A DNA stretch of 38,450 bases from Deltaproteobacteria bacterium. Lineage in GTDB: Bacteria > Desulfobacterota > Syntrophia > Syntrophales > Smithellaceae. The stretch spans positions 1-38,450 of the forward strand of contig JANYAF010000068.1 of the NCBI GenBank assembly GCA_025355175.1, read 5' to 3'. A model generated the notes under the pieces. It saw nothing but the letters and a program-made list of their open reading frames with translations. It did not search any database and was not told the origin of the DNA. The position numbers were made by a program, and so were the translations under genes. Positions 16,137 through 24,472 of the stretch are shown in pieces (within the stretch, counting starts at the first letter, position 1; every line of letters starts with the position of its first letter).

Positions 16137-17582
16137 ATGAATCGATCCTGCCCACGTCTGATTGTGGCCGCCCTGCGGGGTGGTGCGGGAAAGACCACAC
16201 TTTCCGTCGCCATGGCCGTTGCCTTGCAAAAGCAAGGCATTCCGGTTGTGCCTTTCAAAAAGGGGCCGGATTATATCGACGCGGCCTGGCTTTCCCTGGC
16301 AGCATCTCGTCCCTGTTACAACCTGGATACCTATTTGATGGGTTCCGGTGAAGTCGTCCGCTCTTTTTCACGTCATGCCGTAGAAGGCGCCGTTTCCCTC
16401 ATTGAAGGCAACCGGGGACTCTTTGATGGAGTCAATGCCGCAGGCCAATTCAGCACAGCCGAGCTGGCCAAGCTCCTCAATGCACCGGTCATTCTGGTTG
16501 TGGACTGCGATAAAGTCACACGGACAGCGGCTGCCATGGTCATGGGATGCCGGAGCCTTGATCCCGACGTCGATATCCGGGGCGTCATCCTGAGCCGGGT
16601 GAACGGTAGCCGTCATGCGGCCGTTATCCGGCAGTCCATTGAGGAATATGCCGGACTTCCCATCTACGGCACTGTGCCACGGATGACGGATCTTCCCTTT
16701 ACGGATAGGCACCTGGGATTAATCCCCCCCCAGGAGCACGACCGCACGCAGCGTGCCCTGGACAGGGCGAACGTTATCGCCCAAGACTACCTGGACATTC
16801 CGGGCTTGCTTAAGGTTGCCGAAAGCGCAGCGCCCTGGAGCGTTGATGCATTTCCCAATCCAGCCAACCCCGATCAAAGAGGTGAAGAGCCTGTCACAAT
16901 CGGCGTGATCAAAGACGCCGCCTTTCAGTTTTATTATTCCGAAAATTTGGAGGCCCTGAGCGATCGGGGCGCAAAAATTGTGGAGATCAGCGCCCTTGAT
17001 GAAAAAAGCCTCCCGGACGTGGATGCCTTATACATCGGCGGTGGTTTTCCCGAAACCCAGGCCGGTCGCCTCGCCCAAAACGATGTTTTCCGCGGTTCCC
17101 TGAAAGCGGCGGCCGAAGCAGGTCTTCCGATTTACGCTGAATGCGGAGGCTTCATTTACCTGGGTGAATCTCTGACCATCGGCGACAAACATTATCCGAT
17201 GGTCGGCGCACTGCCCGTTGCCTTCGGTATGGAAAAACGGCCGCAGGGACATGGATATACGACCTTGACTGTGGATCAGAAAAACCCTTTTTTTTCCGTC
17301 GGCACGAAGATCAGAGGCCACGAGTTTCACTATTGCAGGATCCTGTCCCAAAAGGAAGACGACGCTCATACGGCCTACCGCGTCCTGCGAGGTACAGGGA
17401 TGGATGGTCAGCGCGACGGCCTGTGCAAAAAAAATATCCTGGCGGGCTTCACCCACCTGCACGCACTGGGAACACCCCAGTGGGCCGAGGCTCTCATCGG
17501 CACAGCCAGGCAATATCGTAATGCCGAACAAAACAAGGCGGCTTGTCCCCCTTTGAAAAAGGGAGATGCAGGGGGATTTTAA
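16137..17582 (+). CDS. dsrN: DsrN, siroheme amidase (cobyrinate a,c-diamide synthase-like)
   Basis: A 481-residue CobB/CbiA-like glutamine amidotransferase. The N-terminal P-loop is GGAGKTT (residues 15-21), followed by FKKGPDYIDAAW. The C-terminal class I glutaminase half has YIGGGFPETQA and the nucleophile in ECGGFIYLGE (Cys at about 337). DsrN is thought to amidate the siroheme of DsrAB to siroamide. It lies 15 bases after dsrD. The last 12 residues (CPPLKKGDAGGF) are encoded by one arm of a foldback repeat at 17544-17637, so the native C-terminus has been replaced or extended by repeat insertion. The catalytic domains appear complete. Confidence 0.92.
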   Translation: MNRSCPRLIVAALRGGAGKTTLSVAMAVALQKQGIPVVPFKKGPDYIDAAWLSLAASRPCYNLDTYLMGSGEVVRSFSRHAVEGAVSLIEGNRGLFDGVNAAGQFSTAELAKLLNAPVILVVDCDKVTRTAAAMVMGCRSLDPDVDIRGVILSRVNGSRHAAVIRQSIEEYAGLPIYGTVPRMTDLPFTDRHLGLIPPQEHDRTQRALDRANVIAQDYLDIPGLLKVAESAAPWSVDAFPNPANPDQRGEEPVTIGVIKDAAFQFYYSENLEALSDRGAKIVEISALDEKSLPDVDALYIGGGFPETQAGRLAQNDVFRGSLKAAAEAGLPIYAECGGFIYLGESLTIGDKHYPMVGALPVAFGMEKRPQGHGYTTLTVDQKNPFFSVGTKIRGHEFHYCRILSQKEDDAHTAYRVLRGTGMDGQRDGLCKKNILAGFTHLHALGTPQWAEALIGTARQYRNAEQNKAACPPLKKGDAGGF

Positions 17583-17637
17583 AAAAGCACAACAGGACCA
17601 AATCCCCCCTGACCCCCCTTTAGAAAAAAGGGGGGCA
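17544..17637. repeat. Foldback repeat inserted between dsrN and dsrC
   Basis: The arm at 17544-17579 (TGTCCCCCTTTGAAAAAGGG..., ending GGGGGATTT) is inverted at 17600-17637 (starting AAATCCCCCC, then CCCCCCTTT-AGA-AAAAGGGGGG). Each arm is itself a C-run/G-run hairpin. This resembles the widespread CCCCCTTT...AAAGGGGG dispersed repeats of many bacteria. It supplies the end and stop codon of dsrN and lies 68 bases before the dsrC start, where the structured RNA could change readthrough or stability. Confidence 0.8.
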
Positions 17638-17704
17638 CCATGAACACAGGGCTTTAGAATACATGAGAATTGAATAATTTTAAATACAGCAGGAGGTTTC
17701 ACAC

Positions 17705-18025
17705 ATGCCGCAAATCGAATTAGCAGGTAAAACATACGAAGTGGATGAAGACGGGTTTCTTCAGGAGCTCGACAAATGGAATGAAGAGTTCGCACAGGCT
17801 TACGCACACACAGAGGACATTGAAGGGACGCTCACGGAAGAACATTGGAAACTCATCAATTACCTGCGGAATTATTATCAGCAGTTCGGCATCGCGCCTA
17901 TGATCCGAAAAATCTGTAAAGACCTGGGGATCGACATGAAAAAGCTCTATGAGCTCTTTCCGACCGGACCGGCCAAAGGCGCCTGCAAGCTGGCGGGGCT
18001 CTCGAAACCGACAGGGTGCGTGTAA
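17705..18025 (+). CDS. dsrC: DsrC, sulfur-carrier protein of sulfite reduction
   Basis: A 106-residue DsrC of normal length. The C-terminal arm carries the two redox cysteines (Cys94 and Cys105) in GACKLAGLSKPTGCV, so this is a true DsrC rather than a TusE-like homologue with one cysteine. DsrC accepts the partly reduced sulfur from DsrAB as a trisulfide, which is then reduced by DsrMKJOP. AGGAGG precedes the ATG. It is separated from dsrN by 122 bases filled mostly by a foldback repeat, and a dsrM-like gene starts 27 bases after it. Confidence 0.96.
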   Translation: MPQIELAGKTYEVDEDGFLQELDKWNEEFAQAYAHTEDIEGTLTEEHWKLINYLRNYYQQFGIAPMIRKICKDLGIDMKKLYELFPTGPAKGACKLAGLSKPTGCV

Positions 18026-18052
18026 TTTCTCCATCTGAGAAAAGGAGAAGCC

Positions 18053-18994
18053 ATGGGAACGCTGATTATCTATCTGACCTATATAGCCTACGTGTTCATC
18101 GTCGCGGTGTACACGATCAAGGTAGTGGGATGGCTGAGGATGCCGCCGCACATCCGGTGGGATCTTTATCCTGTGATCCATGAAAAGCATTACGGCTATG
18201 GCGGTTCCTATTACGAACAACAGGAATGGTGGACAAAGCCCCGTCCCAAGAATCGCTGGCGAAGCTTTTTGTATTCGTTAAAAGACAATTTATACATGGG
18301 CCAGTACTATAAAAGCAACCCCCTCTACTGGCTGTTTCTTCTACCGTGGCACCTGGGATTCATTCTCATTATTACATTCCATATCCTCTGCTTCTTTGCA
18401 GCCACGGCCATGCTCGGAGGGTTAGATATCGGAGCTGCCTCAGGTCAACTCGCGGGGGTGGCGTTTTACTATCTCCTGCTTGTAACAGGAGGGATCGCTT
18501 TCGTGACGGGAACATTCGGGAGTATCGGCATGGGAATTATCCGGTTGGTCGACCGTTCTTTGAGGAAATACTCCATGCCGATGAATTTTTTCAATTATCT
18601 CTTCTTCCTGATTGTCTATGGCAGCGGCCTTTTTGCCTGGCTAGTCCTCGATCCAACCCTGGATGAATACCGTACGTACTGGTTGGGGCTGATCACTCTG
18701 TCCCCGCCTGTGCTTCACCCGATGACATTACTGCATATCATCCTGTTCGATATCTTCCTCATCTATCTGCCGTTTACCCGTTCGACGCACTACATCACGC
18801 GAATACTTGCTTATTTCTTCATCCGCTGGGATGACGAGCCGAATCAGCGTGGCAGTAAGATGGAGGGGCAGATCAATACTCTCCTGGCACAGAAAGTCTC
18901 CTGGGAAGGCCCGCATATCGCAACTGGAAAGACCTGGGTTGAGGTGGCCATAGAACCGGGATTCCCCGATGCGAAAAAAGATAATAAAGGATAG
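18053..18994 (+). CDS. DsrM-like membrane cytochrome b subunit, first copy
   Basis: A 313-residue membrane protein of the NarI/DsrM type with about five transmembrane segments. Conserved-looking histidines that may bind heme b lie in the helices (LPWHLGF, ITFHILCFF, LHPMTLLHIILF) and in RSTHYITRI near the C-terminus. Unlike the second dsrM downstream, it has a long hydrophilic loop after the first helix (PPHIRWDLYPVIHEKHYGYG). AAGGAG precedes the ATG. It is followed after three bases by a DsrK-like iron-sulfur subunit, so the two form a DsrMK-type menaquinol:thiol oxidoreductase module. It is a paralogue rather than a duplicate. It could serve DsrC trisulfide or a different disulfide. Confidence 0.75.
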   Translation: MGTLIIYLTYIAYVFIVAVYTIKVVGWLRMPPHIRWDLYPVIHEKHYGYGGSYYEQQEWWTKPRPKNRWRSFLYSLKDNLYMGQYYKSNPLYWLFLLPWHLGFILIITFHILCFFAATAMLGGLDIGAASGQLAGVAFYYLLLVTGGIAFVTGTFGSIGMGIIRLVDRSLRKYSMPMNFFNYLFFLIVYGSGLFAWLVLDPTLDEYRTYWLGLITLSPPVLHPMTLLHIILFDIFLIYLPFTRSTHYITRILAYFFIRWDDEPNQRGSKMEGQINTLLAQKVSWEGPHIATGKTWVEVAIEPGFPDAKKDNKG

Positions 18995-18997
18995 TAA

Positions 18998-20602
18998 ATG
19001 AATAAGCTGATTCATATTAAAGATTTCAGCCGCCCCGGCGGACAATTAACGGAAATAGATCCCGCGGAGCTTATGCCCCTGCCGCCGCCATACGATAAGA
19101 TGGAGAAAGCACCGATTAGACAGCTCACGGATGAACAACGCAAGCGTATGGATGCGTCGCTCGACGGCATCGTCGCTATCGGCCTTACTCCGCCTGCAAC
19201 CCCGGAGGAGGAGAAGGCTTTCATTGAAAAATTCCTTGCCGGTCTGGAAAAACTCTTTACGGTAGAAGATAACTGGACGTTTCTCCAGCCGCTTGTCCAT
19301 ACGCTGGATTACTGCGTAAAGTGTCAAGTTTGCTCGGACGCCTGCCCGACATACGAGGCCAGTGGCCATCAGGAGATATATCGCCCTACGATGCGACCGG
19401 AGATTCTCCGCAGAATCATCAGCACTTACATCAAAAAGGAAAATTCCCTGTTAAGAAAGTTTAAGGACAGCGATATCGATCTTAACTGGCAGACACTGGC
19501 AAGGCTTGCGGAGCTTGCCTACAGGTGCACTCTCTGCAGGCGTTGCGCTCAAGTCTGTCTCTTGGGCTGCGATAACGCACTCATCAGCAGGGAGATCCGG
19601 AAAATATTCAGCCAGCAGATGGGAATCGCCCCCAAGGAGATCCACGAGAAGGGTTCCGTCCAGCAGCTCAAAGTCGGTTCCTCGACGGGGATGACGCCTG
19701 CGGCCCTGAGGAATGTCCTGGAGTTTGCCGAAGAGGAAATCGAGGAGAAGACGGGCCGGAAGATCAAGATTCCTGTGGACAAGAAAGGGGCGGATATGCT
19801 TCTCATCCACAACGCCGGTGAATTCCTGGCCTGGCCGGAAAACCTGGAGGCTTTTGCCATCATCCTGGATGCCGCCGGTGTGGACTGGACAATCTCCTCC
19901 GAGATTACCGGTTACGACTCCGTCAATTACGGCGTCTGGTACGACGACTTCCAGTTCGCCCGGGTGGCTATTCGCCAGTCCCAGGTAGCAAAAAATCTGG
20001 GCGTCCGCAAGATCTCACTGGGGGAATGCGGCCATGCTCATAAGGCGGGTATCGTTATTGCCGACCGTGTTCTCACGGGCGACCTCAACATCCCCAGGGA
20101 AAGCATCCTTCCGCTTTTGGAAGATATCGTTTTAAGCGGAAAGATTAAGCTCGACCCCAGCCGGAATAATTTCCCCGTCACGCTCCATGATCCATGCAAC
20201 ATGGTCAGACTGATGGGCATCGTTAAGCCGCAACGGCGGATTCTGGAGAAGATCTGCCCGCAATTCCGGGAAATGACGCCCCATGGTGTGGAAAATTATT
20301 GTTGCGGTGGTGGAAGCGGTTTCGCCATCACGCAATCGACTAATTTCCCCGATTGGCGTTCCGCCGTTTCCGGGCGGATGAAGCTCAAACAGATTCTTGA
20401 TGCCTTCCTTGATGTTCCCGGGGCGGAAATCAAGAAGTATGTCTGCGCACCTTGTTCGAACTGCAAAGGTCAGTTCCGCGACATGTTCGAATATTATGGC
20501 GTCTGGAAAAAATCAGGGATTCTCTATGGTGGATTGGTGGAGTTGATCGTCAACGCCATGGTCGATATCGAGAAACCCTTTATTCAGTGGGAATGGCATT
20601 GA
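18998..20602 (+). CDS. DsrK-like heterodisulfide reductase iron-sulfur subunit, first copy
   Basis: A 534-residue HdrD/DsrK-type protein. Two [4Fe-4S] motifs lie in the first third (CVKCQVCSDACP and CTLCRRCAQVC). Two cysteine-rich CCG domains follow, with GECGHAHKAG, HDPCNMVRL, NYCCGGGSG and CAPCSNCKGQ; in DsrK relatives these bind the catalytic non-cubane cluster. It has no membrane segment and is probably anchored by the preceding DsrM-like protein. Its start is three bases after that gene, with AAGGA upstream, and the next dsrM overlaps its end by 10 bases. With the downstream DsrK it makes a second complete DsrMK module in one operon. Confidence 0.85.
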   Translation: MNKLIHIKDFSRPGGQLTEIDPAELMPLPPPYDKMEKAPIRQLTDEQRKRMDASLDGIVAIGLTPPATPEEEKAFIEKFLAGLEKLFTVEDNWTFLQPLVHTLDYCVKCQVCSDACPTYEASGHQEIYRPTMRPEILRRIISTYIKKENSLLRKFKDSDIDLNWQTLARLAELAYRCTLCRRCAQVCLLGCDNALISREIRKIFSQQMGIAPKEIHEKGSVQQLKVGSSTGMTPAALRNVLEFAEEEIEEKTGRKIKIPVDKKGADMLLIHNAGEFLAWPENLEAFAIILDAAGVDWTISSEITGYDSVNYGVWYDDFQFARVAIRQSQVAKNLGVRKISLGECGHAHKAGIVIADRVLTGDLNIPRESILPLLEDIVLSGKIKLDPSRNNFPVTLHDPCNMVRLMGIVKPQRRILEKICPQFREMTPHGVENYCCGGGSGFAITQSTNFPDWRSAVSGRMKLKQILDAFLDVPGAEIKKYVCAPCSNCKGQFRDMFEYYGVWKKSGILYGGLVELIVNAMVDIEKPFIQWEWH

Positions 20603-21597
20603 ACGCAATGAAGAACATCAGCATATCACTGATTGCCGTTTTAATCCTGGCGGCGCTGCCCGCGGTCTTGTCCGCAGCCGGATTAACCGGCCTCATAACG
20701 AACATTCTGCCGTACGTCGCCATAACCGTTTTCCTGATCGGCTTCATCTGGCGTATTCTTTTGTGGGGCAAAGCCCCCGTCCCTTTCCGCATACCCACAA
20801 CGTGCGGGCAGGAGAAATCTCTCCCCTGGATTAAAACCAATCCGGCAGAAAATCCCTCAGGGCTTCCGGGAGTGATCGCAAGAATGGCCCAGGAGATCTT
20901 CCTGTTTCGGTCCCTGTTCCGGAATACGGACGTGGCGATTGTTGACGGACGGCCTGTTTACGGCAGTGCCAAATGGCTCTGGTTTTGTGGTCTTCTGTTC
21001 CACTGGTCACTGCTGATCATTGTACTCCGACACCTACGCTTTTTTATCGAACCGATCGCCCCCTGGATCGGCGCTCTATCTGCGGTAGACGGATTCCTTG
21101 AGATCGGCATCCCGACCCTTTATCTGAGCGATGCCGCCATCCTCGGAGGGCTGACGTTCCTATTCCTGCGCCGGGTAGTTGTCCCGCAGATGCGCTACAT
21201 CTCCTTGTTTATCGATTATTTTTCACTGCTGCTGATCTTAGGCGTGGTGAGCACGGGCCTTCTGATGAGGCACTTTTCCCCCGCCGATCTCAACGCGGTG
21301 AAAACTCTCGCCCTGGGCTGGGTCACCTTTTCGCCTGTTGTCCCCAAAGGAATCAGTGCTGTTTTTTACATCCACCTGTGCTTCGTCTTCGCCCTGTTGG
21401 CCTGGTTTCCCGCAAGTAAGCTCATGCATGCGGGCGGGGTCTTTCTCAGCCCGACCCGCAACCTCGTAAACGACAGTCGCAGACAAAGACATATCAATCC
21501 TTGGAATGCGCCCGTCCCGATCCATACCTATGAAGAATACGAGGATGAGTTCCGGGATAAAATGAAGGCATCGGGATTACCCGTGGAAAAGGAGTAG
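20593..21597 (+). CDS. dsrM: DsrM, cytochrome b subunit of DsrMKJOP
   Basis: A 334-residue NarI-type membrane protein, usual for DsrM in a DsrMKJOP complex. An N-terminal hydrophobic segment (ISISLIAVLILAALPAVL) is followed by more helices with histidines suited to heme b (FHWSLLIIVLRHL, MRHFSP, IHLCFVF). DsrM transfers electrons between menaquinol and the cytoplasmic DsrK. The start at 20593 overlaps the preceding dsrK-like gene by 10 bases; an internal ATG at 20608 would give a slightly shorter protein. dsrK follows after two bases. Confidence 0.9.
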   Translation: MALNAMKNISISLIAVLILAALPAVLSAAGLTGLITNILPYVAITVFLIGFIWRILLWGKAPVPFRIPTTCGQEKSLPWIKTNPAENPSGLPGVIARMAQEIFLFRSLFRNTDVAIVDGRPVYGSAKWLWFCGLLFHWSLLIIVLRHLRFFIEPIAPWIGALSAVDGFLEIGIPTLYLSDAAILGGLTFLFLRRVVVPQMRYISLFIDYFSLLLILGVVSTGLLMRHFSPADLNAVKTLALGWVTFSPVVPKGISAVFYIHLCFVFALLAWFPASKLMHAGGVFLSPTRNLVNDSRRQRHINPWNAPVPIHTYEEYEDEFRDKMKASGLPVEKE

Positions 21598-21599
21598 CC

Positions 21600-23204
21600 G
21601 TGTCGTTTGCTAAGATTCCTAAACCTGATGAATTGATCAAAATACAATACGCGCCGCCGAAGGCGGCTTGGATGGAGACGCCTGTCGATTTCCGTCCGGG
21701 AACCTGGAGCTACAGCGGGGCTGCGAAAAATCTTACCTACCTGGATCTCCCGAACCCGCGAGCCTGGCAGCCCGCAGACGCAGACTGGAAACTGCCCGAC
21801 AACTGGCAGGCCATTATCCTGGAAGGCATGAAGGAGCGCCTGAAAAAATATCGTTCCTTCCGACTGTTCATGGATATCTGTGTCCGATGCGGCGCCTGCG
21901 CCGATAAATGTCATTTCTATATCGGCTCCGGCGATCCCAAAAACATGCCGGTGCTCCGGGCGGAACTTTTGCGTTCCGTCTATCGCCGCTACTTTACGAC
22001 GTCGGGCAAGCGCTTCGGCCGTCTGGCGGGGGCGCGCGATCTGACAGAGGATGTTCTGAAGGAATGGTTCTACTACTTCTACCAGTGCACCGAATGCCGG
22101 CGCTGTTCCGTCTTCTGCCCTTACGGCATCGATCAGGCAGAGATCACCATGATGGGCCGGGAGCTCCTCAACCTCGTGGGGTGCAACATCAACTGGGTCA
22201 TCGAGCCTGCGGCTAACTGCTTCCGGACGGGCAATCACCTGGGCATTCAGCCCGGCGGCATCAAGGACATGCTCGAATTCATGGCCGACGACATCGAAGA
22301 CCGGACGGGTATCCGGGTAAACGTGCCCATCAATAAGAAAGGCGCCGATATTCTCTTTGTCACACCGTCAGGCGATTATTTCGCCGACCCGGGGACGTTT
22401 ACCTGCATGGGTTACCTGATGCTCTTCCACGAGATCGGCCTGAATTACACCTTCAGCACCTACGCCTCCGAAGGAGGAAACTTCGGTCTCTTCACGTCCG
22501 CTGAAATGGTCAAGCGCCTCAACGCCAAGATCTACGCTGAAGCAAAACGGCTCGGCGTCAAGTGGATTATCGGCGGCGAATGCGGCCACATGTGGCGGGT
22601 CATCCATCAATACATGGACACGATGAACGGTCCCGCCGATTTTCTGGAGGAGCCCGTTTCTCCCATTACGGGAACCCGTTTTGAAAACGCCAAAACAACA
22701 AAGATGGTTCATATTGTGGAGTTCACCGCTGACCTGATCAAAAACGGCAAGCTGAAACTCGACCCCCGGCGAAACGACCATCTGAAACTTACCTTTCACG
22801 ATTCGTGCAATCCCGCGAGGGCCATGGGGCTCTTCGAAGAGCCTCGCTATATCATTAAAAACGCCTGCAACCATTTCTACGAGATGGCGGAAGATACGAT
22901 CCGGGAAAAGACCTTCTGCTGCGGCGCCGGGGCGGGTCTGGGAAACGACGAAAACCTGGAGATGCGGATGCGCGGCGGGATGCCGAGGGCCATGGCTGTG
23001 AGAGACGTGGTAAAAAAATATGACGTCAACCGTCTGGGCTGCATCTGTGCCATTGACCGGGCGACGCTGACCTCGCTCATGGATTACTGGGTGCCGGGTG
23101 TCACAGTCATGGGCGTCCATGAGCTTCTGGCCAACGCCCTGGTGATGACGGGAGAAAAGGAACGTACCACCGACCTGCGGGGAGAACCGCTGGCAGGCTG
23201 TTGA
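21600..23204 (+). CDS. dsrK: DsrK, catalytic iron-sulfur subunit of DsrMKJOP
   Basis: A 534-residue HdrD-like protein beginning with GTG; AAGGAG lies six bases upstream. Ferredoxin-like motifs CVRCGACADKC and CTECRRCSVFC are near residues 95 and 165. CCG-domain segments GGECGHMWRV, HDSCNPARA, TFCCGAGAG and GCICAIDRA follow. DsrK is the likely site of DsrC trisulfide reduction. It is clearly related to the first DsrK-like protein but differs through most of its length, so they are diverged paralogues. dsrJ starts 71 bases later, consistent with a complete MKJOP set. Confidence 0.93.
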   Translation: MSFAKIPKPDELIKIQYAPPKAAWMETPVDFRPGTWSYSGAAKNLTYLDLPNPRAWQPADADWKLPDNWQAIILEGMKERLKKYRSFRLFMDICVRCGACADKCHFYIGSGDPKNMPVLRAELLRSVYRRYFTTSGKRFGRLAGARDLTEDVLKEWFYYFYQCTECRRCSVFCPYGIDQAEITMMGRELLNLVGCNINWVIEPAANCFRTGNHLGIQPGGIKDMLEFMADDIEDRTGIRVNVPINKKGADILFVTPSGDYFADPGTFTCMGYLMLFHEIGLNYTFSTYASEGGNFGLFTSAEMVKRLNAKIYAEAKRLGVKWIIGGECGHMWRVIHQYMDTMNGPADFLEEPVSPITGTRFENAKTTKMVHIVEFTADLIKNGKLKLDPRRNDHLKLTFHDSCNPARAMGLFEEPRYIIKNACNHFYEMAEDTIREKTFCCGAGAGLGNDENLEMRMRGGMPRAMAVRDVVKKYDVNRLGCICAIDRATLTSLMDYWVPGVTVMGVHELLANALVMTGEKERTTDLRGEPLAGC

Positions 23205-23275
23205 AACTATGCCGCAATGACGAGGAGCATTACAACACGGTCTCTTCGCGAAAATGACGGATGAAAAAAGGAAAA

Positions 23276-23680
23276 ATGAATAATCATCAATGGGGCAAGA
23301 TAGCAGTCGGACTTGTGATCTTCGTGGTTTTGATCACGTTTCCCTTCTGGTACGGCAAAGGGAAGACATCCCCGCCGCCCCAGCTGAGCCTCGATACGCC
23401 TGCCATTGCTCAACTGAAGGAAAAGCGCTGCGTGGAAGATACAAGTTTCATGCGTGGCAATCACATGAAACTTCTTAACGTCTGGCGCGACGAAGCTGTC
23501 CGCGAGGGCCACCGTCTTTACACGGCGAAAGACGGCCGCACTTTCGAAAAAAGCCTGTCCGGCGCCTGCCTGAAATGCCACAGCAACAAGGAACAGTTCT
23601 GCGACCGGTGCCATAACTATCTGGGCGCCAAGCCTTCCTGTTTCAGTTGCCATAACGTTCCCGGGGAGGTAAAAAAATGA
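23276..23680 (+). CDS. dsrJ: DsrJ, triheme cytochrome c of DsrMKJOP
   Basis: A 134-residue protein with an N-terminal membrane anchor (GKIAVGLVIFVVLITFPFWY) and three c-type heme sites, CLKCH, CDRCH and CFSCH, in the last 45 residues. DsrJ is the periplasmic cytochrome of the complex. I prefer the ATG at 23276 because AAAGGAAAA precedes it and homologues begin shortly before the anchor; the in-frame ATG at 23261 has no clear ribosome site. It overlaps dsrO by four bases (ATGA). Confidence 0.93.
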   Translation: MNNHQWGKIAVGLVIFVVLITFPFWYGKGKTSPPPQLSLDTPAIAQLKEKRCVEDTSFMRGNHMKLLNVWRDEAVREGHRLYTAKDGRTFEKSLSGACLKCHSNKEQFCDRCHNYLGAKPSCFSCHNVPGEVKK

Positions 23681-24465
23681 CGACGAATCGCAGAGAATTT
23701 CTGAAAATAGTGGGGGCGTCCACACTCTCCCTGATTGTGCCTGCAATCGTCTGCCCGGCCTGGGCCAAAGAGAAGATTATCCCCATAAGCGATTTCCCGG
23801 AGACCTTGTCACCATCAAAGGCTCTCACGGCCAAACGCTGGGCGATGGCGATAGATGCTTCAAAATGCCCCGCCGGCTGCACCGATTGCATCACGGCCTG
23901 TCACGGGGTGCATAACGTTCCCGCTTTCGGCAACCCCAAGGATGAGGTCAAATGGATCTGGCAGGAGGAGTTCCCCCGTATTTTCCCCGAAGAGAATCAT
24001 TCCTCTCTGCCAGAAACCACTAGATCCAGGCGACCGATCGTTTTGTGCAATCAGTGCGCAAATCCTCCCTGCGTCCGGGTTTGCCCAACCAAGGCCACGT
24101 TCCAGAGGCAAGACGGCATCGTGATGATGGACTATCACCGCTGCATCGGTTGCAGGCTTTGCATGGCCGCCTGTCCCTACGGCGCAAGAAGCATGAACTA
24201 CCGGGATCCCCGGCCTTTTATCACCAAAATAAATCCGGATTACCCAACGCGAACCAAAGGCGTTGTAGAGAAATGCAACTTCTGTGAGGAAAGGCTGGTC
24301 CGGGGACTTTTACCCGCCTGTGTGCAGGCCTGTAAGGAAAAGGCCCTGGTCGCAGGCGATGTAGAAAATCCCCAATCGGAAGTCCGGCTTCTTCTGGAAA
24401 AACGCTTTAACCTGCGTAGGAGAGCAAGCTTAGGAACTAAGCCGCAGATTTACTATATTGTATGA
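23677..24465 (+). CDS. dsrO: DsrO, periplasmic iron-sulfur subunit of DsrMKJOP
   Basis: A 262-residue ferredoxin-type protein with a twin-arginine signal (NRREFLKIVGAS, cleavage expected after PAWA). Several [4Fe-4S] clusters are indicated by CPAGCTDCITAC, CNQCANPPCVRVCP, CIGCRLCMAACP and CNFCEERLVRGLLPACVQAC (in part). It is exported folded and sits on the periplasmic side with DsrJ and DsrP. The four-base overlap with dsrJ and the close dsrP start indicate translational coupling. Confidence 0.93.
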   Translation: MTTNRREFLKIVGASTLSLIVPAIVCPAWAKEKIIPISDFPETLSPSKALTAKRWAMAIDASKCPAGCTDCITACHGVHNVPAFGNPKDEVKWIWQEEFPRIFPEENHSSLPETTRSRRPIVLCNQCANPPCVRVCPTKATFQRQDGIVMMDYHRCIGCRLCMAACPYGARSMNYRDPRPFITKINPDYPTRTKGVVEKCNFCEERLVRGLLPACVQACKEKALVAGDVENPQSEVRLLLEKRFNLRRRASLGTKPQIYYIV

Positions 24466-24472
24466 GGATGCT

